From contig CAJTKV010000028.1 in NCBI GenBank assembly GCA_910577075.1, positions 1 through 25,141 of the forward strand: 25,141 nucleotides of DNA, written 5' to 3'. The stretch is from an uncultured Bacilli bacterium (GTDB lineage: Bacteria; Bacillota_I; Bacilli_A; RF39; UBA660). How positions within the stretch are numbered: the first letter of the stretch is position 1; every line of letters begins with the position of its first letter. The notes beneath the pieces are model-generated. The model made no database searches. It was not told the DNA's origin and was given only the letters and a program-made list of their open reading frames with translations. Both the position numbers and the translations under genes were made by a program. This document shows, piece by piece, positions 14,956-23,387 of this stretch.

Positions 14956-15814
14956 TAATTTTATTTTTTACCAAAGTTTTTAATTTATCATTCATTGAAT
15001 CATTATAGTGTAAAATGAAAGCTTCTCTTATCATTTTCTTGGTAGTTGTCTCTTCTGATGCTTTCTTATTGTAGTATTCTTCATAGGGAATTAGTTTTTG
15101 ATAATCATCGATAATCATAAATATTGCGCGTAGAAGTAGTTGAAGACAAATAGCTTTTGCATATTCTTTATCACTAATTAATATATCATCTGGTATGCTA
15201 AGTAATGTATCAATGCTTTTTTTTATAAGACAATCTATATAGAAACTATTGAAGATACTTATTGCCCGCGAAGAGATATTTTGAGCGATAATTATCTGTG
15301 CATTTTTTTCGTATTGTATAAGATCTTTTTCATTTATTGCATACTTACATAAAATAACAGTTAGATGTCTCTTTAATTCTTCTTTTAAAAACTTGCCATT
15401 GCACGAGTTTATTGCTTCTTCTAGCATTCCCATAAATATTTCTCTTATTGCCTTTTCAATTTGTTCTACTAAATAATATTGCTCTCTTAGAGCGTTAATT
15501 AGAGAAGCACAAAAATAATCATCTGAATAGGTGATAATGCGGGAATATAGTTTTTGCTTTAAATTTTGATAAACATTTCCCAAAACGGCTTTTTCTAAAT
15601 TTATATTGAGAATATCTTCAAGAATATTGGATTCTAAATAAGTAAAATTTTTATCAAATGTTTCAACTAATTCAGCTATTTCATCTATAGGTATATAGGG
15701 ATATTCAATTTTTTCAAATTTTTGATCTTTTAAAAGATTTTGATAATTATTATAGGTCTTTTGAATAAGGTTTTCAATTTGATTATATGAATTATTTGTA
15801 TTTGCATGTTGCAT
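14945..15814 (-). CDS. All-helical hypothetical protein, 289 aa
   Basis: I do not recognise a family. There is no signal peptide or membrane segment; the sequence looks almost entirely alpha-helical, with a moderately charged surface (for example QIEKAIREIFMGMLEEAINS). I chose the ATG at 15814 because GGTGAT lies 5 nt before it; the in-frame ATG at 15847 falls on the -10 box of the promoter and cannot be on the main transcript. It precedes rpmB with a 48-nt gap, so some rpmB transcription could also come from here. It is divergent from dnaE. Confidence 0.75.
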   Translation of the reverse strand: MQHANTNNSYNQIENLIQKTYNNYQNLLKDQKFEKIEYPYIPIDEIAELVETFDKNFTYLESNILEDILNINLEKAVLGNVYQNLKQKLYSRIITYSDDYFCASLINALREQYYLVEQIEKAIREIFMGMLEEAINSCNGKFLKEELKRHLTVILCKYAINEKDLIQYEKNAQIIIAQNISSRAISIFNSFYIDCLIKKSIDTLLSIPDDILISDKEYAKAICLQLLLRAIFMIIDDYQKLIPYEEYYNKKASEETTTKKMIREAFILHYNDSMNDKLKTLVKNKIIDL

Positions 15815-15837
15815 AAAATCACCAATCTTGCAAAAAT

Positions 15838-15867
15838 ATTCTAGCATTCATACGAATTAATTGTCAA
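15838..15867 (-). promoter_or_regulatory. Promoter of the 14945-15814 gene
   Basis: Minus-strand TTGACA (plus 15862-15867), an 18-nt spacer and TAGAAT (plus 15838-15843). Its -35 overlaps the -35 of the divergent dnaE promoter. Confidence 0.75.
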
Positions 15868-15890
15868 TATAATATGTCTTGTTGTATAAT
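15861..15890 (+). promoter_or_regulatory. Promoter of dnaE
   Basis: TTGTCA (15861-15866), an 18-nt spacer and TATAAT (15885-15890). The expected start is about 5 nt before the AGGAG at 15901-15905. Confidence 0.75.
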
Positions 15891-15912
15891 CAAAGTAAGT
15901 AGGAGTTGAAAT

Positions 15913-18798
15913 ATGTATACACCATTAGGAATAAAAACGGATTATAGTATTTTAAAAAGTCTTATTAAATTAGAAGACTTAATTTCCTATGCGGTAAAAA
16001 ATAATTATTCTTCATTGGGTATTCTCGATGATAATTTATGCTCTTGTCATATGTTTTATGAGCAATGTAAAAAGAATAATATAAAATGTATAATTGGGTT
16101 AGATATAGAAATTGATTCATATACTCTTTATCTATATCCCCAAAATATGGATGGCCTAGTAAATTTGTTCAAACTAACGCGCAGAAAGATTGATCAAGTT
16201 ATATCAATTGGTGACTTGAAAAATTATAGTGAAAATATCATATGTGTTTTGCCGATGCAAAGTTCAAGTATATATGAAACAGTGATGAAGATATTTTCTA
16301 AGGTTTTTATCTCTTTTAAAGACGAGGAAGAAAAGTTGAATGCTAAATTGATAACTGATGAGGTCATTTATATCAATGATATTTTAGCTTTAGATAAAGA
16401 ATCAGCTAAGTATATAAACTATTTATATATGATTGATAATAATTTAAAATTGGGAAGTATGGAACTTGTCGATTATTCAAAGAATGTATTAAGGCAAGAA
16501 GAGTATGATACTTCGGCATTAACGGATTTAATTAATATAGAATTTCCAACGGGTAATAGATATATTCCACATTATGATGAGACGATTGAAGATAGTGAAG
16601 AATACTTAAGAGGTTTGGCAACTAAAGGTTTAGCAAAAAGGCTTAATGGAAATGTCAGTGAAGATTATAAAAAGAGACTCAATTATGAACTTGATGTCAT
16701 TGCCAAGATGGGGTTTACTGATTACTTTTTAATCGTATTAGATTATGTTCGCTTTGCTATTAAAAATGATATTTTTGTCGGAGCTGGAAGGGGAAGCGCT
16801 GCAGGTTCTTTAGTGGCTTATTCGCTTGGTATAACTTGGATTGATCCATTAAAATATGATTTATTGTTTGAGCGTTTTTTGAACCCTGAACGTATAACAA
16901 TGCCCGATATCGATATTGATTTTGAATATGAAAGACGCGAAGAAGTTATTGAATATGTTAAAAACCGCTATGGAGATGCCTATGTATCGAAGATTATGAC
17001 GTTTGTTACAATGACAGCTAAAGAAGTAATTAGATGTGTGGGAAAGATTAACGATGTCGATGAAGCTACTTTAAATAGCTTACTTAAGTACATAAATTCA
17101 AAAGAATCTCTAAAAAATAATTTGACTGAACAAGTAAAAAATATTTTAAAACGCAATTCATTGTTAAATAAAATATATAATGAATCGATGTATTTAGAAG
17201 GAATAAAAAAGACTATTGGTACACATCCAGCGGGACTTGTCGTTTCGAGCAAAGCTCTTGATAGTATCATTCCTATTATAAAAAGTGGAGATGACTATTT
17301 AACGGGTTTAACTATGAATGAATTAGAGGATATGGGACTTATTAAAATGGATTTCTTAGCCATCCGTAATTTGACCATCCTTACAAATGTCTTAAAAGAT
17401 ATTGAGTTGATATATGGAAGAAAATTAAATATAAATACGATTCCTTTAGACGATAAAAAAGTCTATGATTTATTTTCACGAGCTGATACTGTTGGAGTAT
17501 TTCAATTTGAGTCGACAGGTCTAATGAATTTCTTAAGAAGGTTGAAACCTACTAAATTTGATGATTTAGTTATGGCTTTAGCAATTTATCGTCCGGGTCC
17601 TATGCAAAATATTGATCTTTATATTGATCGAAAAAATAATGGCAAAAAGATTGAATACATAGATGACTCATTGAAACCAATTCTTGAAAGCACTTATGGT
17701 ATATTGATTTATCAAGAGCAAATAATGGAAATATTGAGGTTTATGGCGAGCTATTCTTATGCGGAGGCAGATATAATTAGAAGAGCGATAAGCAAGAGAA
17801 AGTTAGAAGTAATTGAAAATGAAAGAGAACGCTTTATTAATAATTCTATTAAAAATAATCATTCAAAAGAAACAGCCGAAGCTGTCTTTGAATTAATCGT
17901 TAAATTTGCCTCATTTGGTTTTAATAAATCCCATTCTGTAGCATATGCCTTTATTGGTTATCAGATGGCCTACTTAAAAACCTATTTTAAGGAGATATAT
18001 TATATAAATCTTTTAAATACTAATATCGGTGGTGAAGCTAAAACTAGAGAATATATTGAGGAAGCTAAAAAATGTGGAATTCAAATTCTCAAACCAGATA
18101 TTAATCTTTCAAGTTATAAATATAAAAAGGAAGAAAATGGAATTCGTCTTCCTTTAAGAGTTATAAAGGGAGTGGGTTTAGCAGCTAGTGAAGCTATTTT
18201 AAAATCTAGAGGAGATAAAGAATTTGAAGACTTTTTTGACTTTATGGGTAGATGTTATGGATTTAACGTTAATAAAAAAACGTTGGAAGTTTTAATTCTT
18301 GCAGGTGTATTTGATTGTTTTGGTTATAATCGTGAAACTCTAATTCGCAATATACCATCATGTGTAACATATGCTGAATTAATTCGCGATTTAGATTCTT
18401 CTTTAGTAAATAAGCCAGAACTTACTATTTATGATGAATTGCCAGATATTGATCTTATGAATAAGGAAATGGAGTTATTTGGTTACTATGTTTCTACACA
18501 TCCAGCCAGTAAATTTCCCGATCTCTTTAAACAAATTGATATTGCTTCACATTTTGATGGGCGCATTGAAACGGTGGTCTTAGTTGAAAATATAAAGAGA
18601 CTTACGACTAAAAACAATAAAGATATGGCCTTTTTAAGGGGAAGTGATGAAACAACTTCTTCCGAATTTGTCTTATTTTCCGACTATATTAATCAACTTG
18701 AAGGAATAAAAGTTGGAGATCTTGTAAGGATTGTCGGAAAAGTTGAAAAAAGATATGATAAGTATCAAATAATTATATATCAAATGAATAAAATTTAA
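15913..18798 (+). CDS. dnaE: DNA polymerase III alpha subunit, DnaE type
   Basis: A 961-residue C-family DNA polymerase. Visible landmarks are GAGRGSAAGSLVAYSLGIT near 290, PDIDIDF with catalytic Asp332 and Asp334, GLIKMDFLAIRNLTIL carrying the third catalytic Asp, AIYRPGPMQ, IYQEQIMEI, GFNKSHSVAYAFIGYQMAYLK, the helix-hairpin-helix region, and a C-terminal OB domain (about 870-961). It is about 100-150 residues shorter than usual DnaE. The N-terminal PHP domain is degenerate: the metal-binding HxH near residue 6 reads GIKTDYSIL, so it is not expected to be a nuclease. In most Bacillota, DnaE works beside PolC, extending primers on the lagging strand. The ATG follows AGGAG; a zinc-finger protein gene lies 23 nt downstream. 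Confidence 0.95.
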   Translation: MYTPLGIKTDYSILKSLIKLEDLISYAVKNNYSSLGILDDNLCSCHMFYEQCKKNNIKCIIGLDIEIDSYTLYLYPQNMDGLVNLFKLTRRKIDQVISIGDLKNYSENIICVLPMQSSSIYETVMKIFSKVFISFKDEEEKLNAKLITDEVIYINDILALDKESAKYINYLYMIDNNLKLGSMELVDYSKNVLRQEEYDTSALTDLINIEFPTGNRYIPHYDETIEDSEEYLRGLATKGLAKRLNGNVSEDYKKRLNYELDVIAKMGFTDYFLIVLDYVRFAIKNDIFVGAGRGSAAGSLVAYSLGITWIDPLKYDLLFERFLNPERITMPDIDIDFEYERREEVIEYVKNRYGDAYVSKIMTFVTMTAKEVIRCVGKINDVDEATLNSLLKYINSKESLKNNLTEQVKNILKRNSLLNKIYNESMYLEGIKKTIGTHPAGLVVSSKALDSIIPIIKSGDDYLTGLTMNELEDMGLIKMDFLAIRNLTILTNVLKDIELIYGRKLNINTIPLDDKKVYDLFSRADTVGVFQFESTGLMNFLRRLKPTKFDDLVMALAIYRPGPMQNIDLYIDRKNNGKKIEYIDDSLKPILESTYGILIYQEQIMEILRFMASYSYAEADIIRRAISKRKLEVIENERERFINNSIKNNHSKETAEAVFELIVKFASFGFNKSHSVAYAFIGYQMAYLKTYFKEIYYINLLNTNIGGEAKTREYIEEAKKCGIQILKPDINLSSYKYKKEENGIRLPLRVIKGVGLAASEAILKSRGDKEFEDFFDFMGRCYGFNVNKKTLEVLILAGVFDCFGYNRETLIRNIPSCVTYAELIRDLDSSLVNKPELTIYDELPDIDLMNKEMELFGYYVSTHPASKFPDLFKQIDIASHFDGRIETVVLVENIKRLTTKNNKDMAFLRGSDETTSSEFVLFSDYINQLEGIKVGDLVRIVGKVEKRYDKYQIIIYQMNKI

Positions 18799-18821
18799 AT
18801 CAGCATAGAGGAGGTAACAGC

Positions 18822-19793
18822 ATGAGTGAGCATTTATTTGAAAGGGAAAATATCGATACTAAAAAAAGAGAATTAGATTTAATATATAATATTATAAATA
18901 ATTATGATCTTGAACTAAATTGCTATGTGGAAGTTTTATTTACTAGTGGATTAGAGAAAAGAGATATTAACCCGTTGGAAAAAATTTTACAGTATTTAAT
19001 GGATTTAGAATTTTATTTAAAACAAGAGATTCTTTCTGATATTCAAAAGCGCTATGGATATCGCGAGAGGTATGTTGGTTATCCATATTACCAAGTAAAG
19101 TGGCCTGAAGAAAAGCAACAGTGTTTTTACGAATGGAATGATATTATCAGTTATGAAAAGCAATTATTAAAAGCCTTGGGAAGTGTGGAAATTGAATTTT
19201 ATAAGATATTATCTAGCTTAAGAAAACAATATACTAAGACAAGTTTTACGAGTTTTATAAAGGGAGAGGCAAGCTTATTGCATTTAGTTTCAACTAATAA
19301 TCATAAGTTTGCCAATATTCCAAAAGTATCTGATGATGCCTTTCTCTTTTGTTGTCAATTTCATAACGAGGGAACACCATCTATGCGTGTAAATTCTCAT
19401 AATAATACTTTGAAGTGTTATGGCTGTGGAATAGAATATAATGTTCTTAGTTATATTATGGCAATTGAGGGATTAGATTATTATCATGCCTTAGCTCTCT
19501 TAGCAGCTATTTATAAAATAGAATTTAGAAATAATCCATATGATGAGGAAAGTGAATTGGTAAAAAAATATACCAACGCCTATGTCTTATCTAAATATAA
19601 GAAGAGATTAGAGACTGGTTATAAAAGATCACAATATAAAAATAAAAATCTTAATAATTATTTAGCATTGAAAAACTATGAAAGAGAGTTTGCCTTATTA
19701 GAAAGAATTAAAAAAGGGGAATATATAAAGCATGACTCTAAGCATAAAAATAAAAGATTAGTGTATGAAATGCCAGAGTTTAATGAACAATAA
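18822..19793 (+). CDS. CHC2 zinc-finger protein (DnaG zinc-domain type, no TOPRIM)
   Basis: 323 residues. The segment C178-x2-H181-x17-C199-x2-C202 (FCCQFHNEGTPSMRVNSHNN then LKCYGCG) followed by DVLSYIMAIEG-like residues matches the zinc-binding domain that DnaG primase uses to read template DNA. There is no catalytic TOPRIM domain before or after it. Residues 1-150 are helical and unrecognised; residues 230-323 are basic, suiting nucleic acid binding. An excellent GGAGG (18810-18814) and the 23-nt gap show it is co-transcribed with dnaE. A role in priming or in loading the polymerase is inferred from context only; it may also be a relic of a plasmid or phage replication protein. Confidence 0.8.
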   Translation: MSEHLFERENIDTKKRELDLIYNIINNYDLELNCYVEVLFTSGLEKRDINPLEKILQYLMDLEFYLKQEILSDIQKRYGYRERYVGYPYYQVKWPEEKQQCFYEWNDIISYEKQLLKALGSVEIEFYKILSSLRKQYTKTSFTSFIKGEASLLHLVSTNNHKFANIPKVSDDAFLFCCQFHNEGTPSMRVNSHNNTLKCYGCGIEYNVLSYIMAIEGLDYYHALALLAAIYKIEFRNNPYDEESELVKKYTNAYVLSKYKKRLETGYKRSQYKNKNLNNYLALKNYEREFALLERIKKGEYIKHDSKHKNKRLVYEMPEFNEQ

Positions 19794-19798
19794 AAATA

Positions 19799-19834
19799 AA
19801 TAGGAAAGTTTCTTGTAAAACTTTTCTATTTTTG
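19799..19834 (+). terminator. Terminator of the dnaE-CHC2 operon
   Basis: A 13-bp stem (19799-19811 with 19818-19830, one G-T pair), 6-nt loop and T residues after it. The loop carries the -35 of the next gene. Confidence 0.8.
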
Positions 19835-19841
19835 TTATGAT
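19813..19841 (+). promoter_or_regulatory. Promoter of the HD-domain gene, overlapping the terminator
   Basis: TTGTAA (19813-19818), a 17-nt spacer and TATGAT (19836-19841). The -35 is in the loop of the preceding terminator hairpin. Confidence 0.6.
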
Positions 19842-19868
19842 ATACGCCAGTAAAGAAGGATTGATTAT

Positions 19869-20780
19869 ATGACAACTTATGAAAAATATCAAAAGTTATT
19901 AGGTCCCATTCCTGAGTTTCTTTTAAAATACTTAACTTTAGATATCTTATTGAGACTTCAAGATATATCATTAGAATGTGGAATGGATTATGCGAGTAAA
20001 GATGCCTATGATATTTCTTTTTTCATATCACGATATGATCATTCACTAAGTGTTGCTTTAAATACTTGGCGTCTAACACATGATAAATGTGCGACATTAG
20101 CTGCCCTTTTTCACGATATTGCAACACCAGTATTTTCTCATGTTATTGACTATATGAATGGAGATACTATTATTCAAGAGAGTACCGAAGAAAAGACTTT
20201 GGAAATATTGCAATCTAGTGCAGAATTAAAAGAATTTTTGGAGATGGATGGCATTGAATTAGATAGTATAATAAATTTCAAGGATTATTCTATAGTTGAT
20301 TTAGAAAGACCAAAGATGTGTGCTGATCGCCTAGATAATATTATAGCCGTTGGTCTTCATATCGTTCATACGTTAAATTTTAATGATGTAGTAAATATTG
20401 TCAAGGCAACTAGTAAGACAATTAATGAAGATGGTGAAGAGGAAATATGTTTTAGCAATAAAGAGGCGGCTTTGAAAATTCAAGAGTCTAATGATGCCTT
20501 CAATTCTTTAACCCATTCTAAAAAGGATAGTTATATGATGAGCCTTTTAGCTAAGATTGTTAGAAAATGTCTTAATCTATCGTTGATTAGTTATGATGAT
20601 TTATTTGTAATGGGTGAGCATGATATGATGGATATTATTGAGGAAAATCAATTAATTGACTATGAATTGGAAAATATGTGGACCGAATTTAAAAGTATTC
20701 GTGATTTTCCAAAGTGTGAAAGAGTAGAAGTAAAAAATAAAGTAGTTAATCCCTTGGTATTATCTAAAAGATTGATGTAA
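19869..20780 (+). CDS. HD-domain phosphohydrolase
   Basis: 303 residues with the metal-binding HD pattern: SRYDHSLSVALNTWRL (His58), LAALFHDIATPVFSHV (His82-Asp83, His91) and ADRLDNI further on. The layout (RLQDISLECGMDY before the first His, and FHDIATPVFSH) resembles the COG1078 branch of HD phosphohydrolases, related to dGTPases and SAMHD1. Likely substrate is a nucleotide or phosphoester, not determinable here. The ATG has AAGGA at 19856-19860. It is a single-gene unit between terminators. Confidence 0.85.
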   Translation: MTTYEKYQKLLGPIPEFLLKYLTLDILLRLQDISLECGMDYASKDAYDISFFISRYDHSLSVALNTWRLTHDKCATLAALFHDIATPVFSHVIDYMNGDTIIQESTEEKTLEILQSSAELKEFLEMDGIELDSIINFKDYSIVDLERPKMCADRLDNIIAVGLHIVHTLNFNDVVNIVKATSKTINEDGEEEICFSNKEAALKIQESNDAFNSLTHSKKDSYMMSLLAKIVRKCLNLSLISYDDLFVMGEHDMMDIIEENQLIDYELENMWTEFKSIRDFPKCERVEVKNKVVNPLVLSKRLM

Positions 20781-20867
20781 TATTCAGGATTAACTAAATA
20801 TTTGAAAGATAAACAATTTATGTTTACAGTTAATTACTAAATTTTAAGGAATATCTAGTCTTAGAGG

Positions 20868-20899
20868 CAAATAAAGATGAAATGTTTCTTTTTTATTTG
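20868..20899 (+). terminator. Probable AT-rich terminator after the HD gene
   Basis: CAAATAAAGATGAAA (20868-20882) pairs with 20885-20899 with one G-T pair and one mismatch. The stem is almost all A-T, so its strength is uncertain. The rest of 20781-20938 shows no gene. Confidence 0.5.
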
Positions 20900-20908
20900 G
20901 GAATACTT

Positions 20909-20917
20909 TGATATAAT
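20909..20917 (+). promoter_or_regulatory. Extended -10 promoter of the CAP protein-ffh operon
   Basis: TGATATAAT (TG at 20909-20910, TATAAT at 20912-20917) with no good -35. The expected start is just before the AGGTGG ribosome-binding site (20926-20931). Confidence 0.7.
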
Positions 20918-20938
20918 TAACTAGTAGGTGGTTAGATA

Positions 20939-21736
20939 ATGAATGATAAAAAGAAAATCATAATATTAAGTTTAATAATTGGTTTTGTGGCAGTTTTATT
21001 AATTCTAGTGGGAATTATTGCATATTTGAGTTTTATCGATGAAAATAAAACACCTAACGATAAACTTAGTACGACGACTAGAAGAACTGTTTTGTCAAAA
21101 GATGAAGAAGAAACAACAACTAATGGGATTCAGAATCCAACTCAATCGACTACGGTGACTACTAAAGAAATTTCAAGTACGGAAGTAACCACTAGCAAAA
21201 ATAATAGTAGCAAGCCAATAACATCATCAACGACTACTACTAAAAAGAAAACATCATCAACGAAGAAAAAGACGACTACGAAAAAGAAGACAACGACTAA
21301 AACAAATTCAGGTGGAAGCATAATTCCCATTCCTGATGAAAGGGAAGTTACGTATGAATCAACAGATTACCCTAATGCCGATGATGAAGGAGCATGGAAT
21401 ATAGTTGATTTGATAAATGAGGAGCGAATTAAAAATGGTTTGAGGCCGGTTGAGGTTGCTGTTGAACTTCGTAGATTAGCAGAGGAAGCGGCAGATTTTT
21501 GGTATGAATATTCGGATGACGAGATTAAAGATTATCTATATGGGCATTCCAATTATCGAAGGAAGTCCAACCATTTATATACGAATTCGGCATATCTATC
21601 GATGTATGAAGCAACAGTAAAAAATACTAAAGTAACAACTAATAAAAATTTAAAATATATTGGTGTAGGTTTAATCTATCGAGTTAATGGAATCGGCGGA
21701 TTAGCAACACATTATTATGTTATAATATATGAATAA
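20939..21736 (+). CDS. Membrane-anchored CAP/SCP-domain protein with Thr/Lys linker
   Basis: 265 residues. An N-terminal membrane segment (about 6-31) is followed by a low-complexity Ser/Thr/Lys linker (about 42-125) and a C-terminal CAP-like domain (about 150-265: NIVDLINEERIKNGLRPVEV, LRRLAEEAADFW, YGHSNYR, THYYVIIYE). CAP domains in bacterial surface and spore proteins are often of unknown activity. The linker suits passage through the cell wall and possible glycosylation. The ATG follows AGGTGG. The ffh start is only 14 nt past its stop, so the two are almost certainly co-transcribed. Confidence 0.8.
   Translation: MNDKKKIIILSLIIGFVAVLLILVGIIAYLSFIDENKTPNDKLSTTTRRTVLSKDEEETTTNGIQNPTQSTTVTTKEISSTEVTTSKNNSSKPITSSTTTTKKKTSSTKKKTTTKKKTTTKTNSGGSIIPIPDEREVTYESTDYPNADDEGAWNIVDLINEERIKNGLRPVEVAVELRRLAEEAADFWYEYSDDEIKDYLYGHSNYRRKSNHLYTNSAYLSMYEATVKNTKVTTNKNLKYIGVGLIYRVNGIGGLATHYYVIIYE
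21225..21306 (+). repeat. Low-complexity Thr/Lys/Ser-coding tract
   Basis: Irregular repeats of ACGACTAC and AAAAAGAA units code for runs of Thr, Ser and Lys in the linker of the CAP protein. They keep the reading frame and have no spacers, so this is a protein repeat, and it is prone to length change by slippage. Confidence 0.7.
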
Positions 21737-21750
21737 AGGAGAGAATTTTT

Positions 21751-23058
21751 ATGTTTGAATATATGGGAGATCGCTTAAGCAATGCCATAAAAAATATTAA
21801 GGGTATGGGACGCATTACGGAAGATAATATCAGTGATGCGATGCGAGAAATAAGAATGGCTTTATTAGAAGCTGATGTCAACTATGAAGTAGTAAAAGAG
21901 TTTGTTCGCAATGTCAAAGAAAAAGCTCTAGGATTAGAGGTAGAAAAGAGCTTAAAACCAGAAGAATTATTTATAAAACTCGTAAAAGATGAGTTAGTAG
22001 CTCTTTTAGGTGGCGATTTTGTTCCATTAGAAACTTCTAAAAATCCCACTATTATTATGATGACTGGTTTACAAGGAAGTGGTAAAACAACAACGAGTGG
22101 AAAAATTGCCAATCTTGTTCGCAAGAAAAATAAGAAAAACCCTTTATTAGTTGCGTGCGATATTTATCGTCCAGCAGCCATAGATCAGTTAAAGGAAATT
22201 GGTGCTGGTTTAAATATTCCTGTCTTTGAAGAGGGAAAGAAGAACCCTGTCGAAATTGTCGAAAATGCGCTTGTATATGCTAAAGAAAATAAACACGACT
22301 TTATCATCATTGATACGGCAGGACGTTTGCATATTGATGAAGAATTAATGAATGAACTTGTAGCAATTGAAGAAAAAGTAAAACCTCAAGAAGTTTTACT
22401 GGTAATAGATGCAATGATGGGGCAGGATGCCATAAATGTTATTAATGGATTTAATGATAAGTTAAATTTAACGGGAGCAGTTTTAACGAAGATGGATGGA
22501 AATACTAAAGGTGGTGTTGCACTCTCTGTACGTCATCTTACCAATGTACCTATAAAGTTTATTGGAGATTCAGAAAAACTCGATGGTCTGTCAGAATTCT
22601 ATCCAGAAAGAATGGCGGAAAGAATTCTCGATATGGGAGATATCTTGTCAATTGCTGAGAAAGTTGAGGGCATTATAAGTGAAGAAGATGCTACGGATTT
22701 AGCTAAAAAGATGAAAAAAGGCGATTATGACCTTGAGGATTTCTTAAATAATTTAAAACAGATAAGGAAACTTGGACCTTTAGAAAATTTACTTAAGATG
22801 ATTCCTGGGGCAAGAAAAATGGGCTTGGGCGATGTGAATATTGATCCTAAAGATATGGCACATATTGAAGCTATTATCCTTTCAATGACACCTTATGAGA
22901 GAAGACATCCAGAAATTTTAAAGAACTCACGCAAGCAACGTATATCTAAAGGCTGTGGAAGAAGTGTAGAAGAAATAAATCGTTTGCTTAAACAATTTGA
23001 GCAAATGAAACAAATGATGAAACAAATGACTAATGGAAATATGAAAATGCCATTTTAA
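21751..23058 (+). CDS. ffh: Signal recognition particle GTPase Ffh
   Basis: 435 residues. With the 4.5S-type RNA, Ffh binds signal sequences of nascent membrane proteins and delivers ribosomes to FtsY. An N-terminal helical bundle is followed by the GTPase domain with P-loop GLQGSGKTTT, the insertion segment CDIYRPAAIDQL, DTAGRLHID and TKMDGNTKGG, and then the methionine-rich M domain (MKKGDYDLEDFLNNL, GPLENLLKMIPG, SRKQRISKGCG, and a tail of QMKQMMKQM). Length is normal. AAGGAGAG precedes the ATG. ylxM, often upstream of ffh in Bacillota, is absent; the CAP-domain gene takes that place. Confidence 0.97.
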   Translation: MFEYMGDRLSNAIKNIKGMGRITEDNISDAMREIRMALLEADVNYEVVKEFVRNVKEKALGLEVEKSLKPEELFIKLVKDELVALLGGDFVPLETSKNPTIIMMTGLQGSGKTTTSGKIANLVRKKNKKNPLLVACDIYRPAAIDQLKEIGAGLNIPVFEEGKKNPVEIVENALVYAKENKHDFIIIDTAGRLHIDEELMNELVAIEEKVKPQEVLLVIDAMMGQDAINVINGFNDKLNLTGAVLTKMDGNTKGGVALSVRHLTNVPIKFIGDSEKLDGLSEFYPERMAERILDMGDILSIAEKVEGIISEEDATDLAKKMKKGDYDLEDFLNNLKQIRKLGPLENLLKMIPGARKMGLGDVNIDPKDMAHIEAIILSMTPYERRHPEILKNSRKQRISKGCGRSVEEINRLLKQFEQMKQMMKQMTNGNMKMPF

Positions 23059-23059
23059 T

Positions 23060-23090
23060 AAAAAGTTTAGAAATAATCTAAACTTTTTTT
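23060..23090 (+). terminator. Terminator after ffh
   Basis: A 12-bp perfect stem (23060-23071 with 23077-23088), 5-nt loop and a run of T. Confidence 0.9.
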
Positions 23091-23144
23091 ATAATATTGA
23101 AACTTTTTGACAAAATAAAAGAACCATATAAGTGAGGTGTAAAA

Positions 23145-23288
23145 ATGATCGATCAAGTAAACCTTAAAAAATTTGATAAAATATCAATTATTGTCTGCAA
23201 TACACTAGATGGAAATAGAAATATTCACATTGGGAAAAATTTGAGGTACGAAGGTGTAATATGTGAATTGCCAATGCCAAATGTTTAG
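23145..23288 (+). CDS. Possible small protein, 47 aa
   Basis: A complete ORF with a very good ribosome-binding site (GTGAGGTG, 23133-23140) before its ATG. The product (MIDQVNLKKFDKISIIVCNT and on) has two cysteines and ends in LPMPNV; I recognise no family. A TTGACA (23107-23112) and a TATAAG (23127-23132) lie upstream, but their 14-nt spacing is too short for a normal promoter. It may be a real short gene or a leftover of a longer one. Confidence 0.45.
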   Translation: MIDQVNLKKFDKISIIVCNTLDGNRNIHIGKNLRYEGVICELPMPNV

Positions 23289-23350
23289 AATAACAATAGA
23301 TTGATAAAAATGTAGGTACAATAAAAAAGTCGAGTGTCTATGTTTTTTTA

Positions 23351-23359
23351 TGATAAAAT
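23351..23359 (+). promoter_or_regulatory. Extended -10 promoter of the DUF1287-type gene
   Basis: TGATAAAAT (TAAAAT at 23354-23359) without a clear -35. The start would fall near 23366, which favours the ATG at 23388 over the one at 23334. Confidence 0.5.
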
Positions 23360-23387
23360 AATTATGGGATATTTGGGAAGTGACTTT

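Noticed and set aside
15815..15847. ATG at 15847 as the start of the all-helical protein
   Set aside because: It overlaps the TAGAAT -10 box of its own promoter; the ATG at 15814 has GGTGAT before it.
21142..21330. Minus-strand Val/Phe-rich ORF and a CRISPR-like repeat
   Set aside because: Both are by-products of the Thr/Lys/Ser-coding tract; there are no unique spacers and no regular repeat unit.
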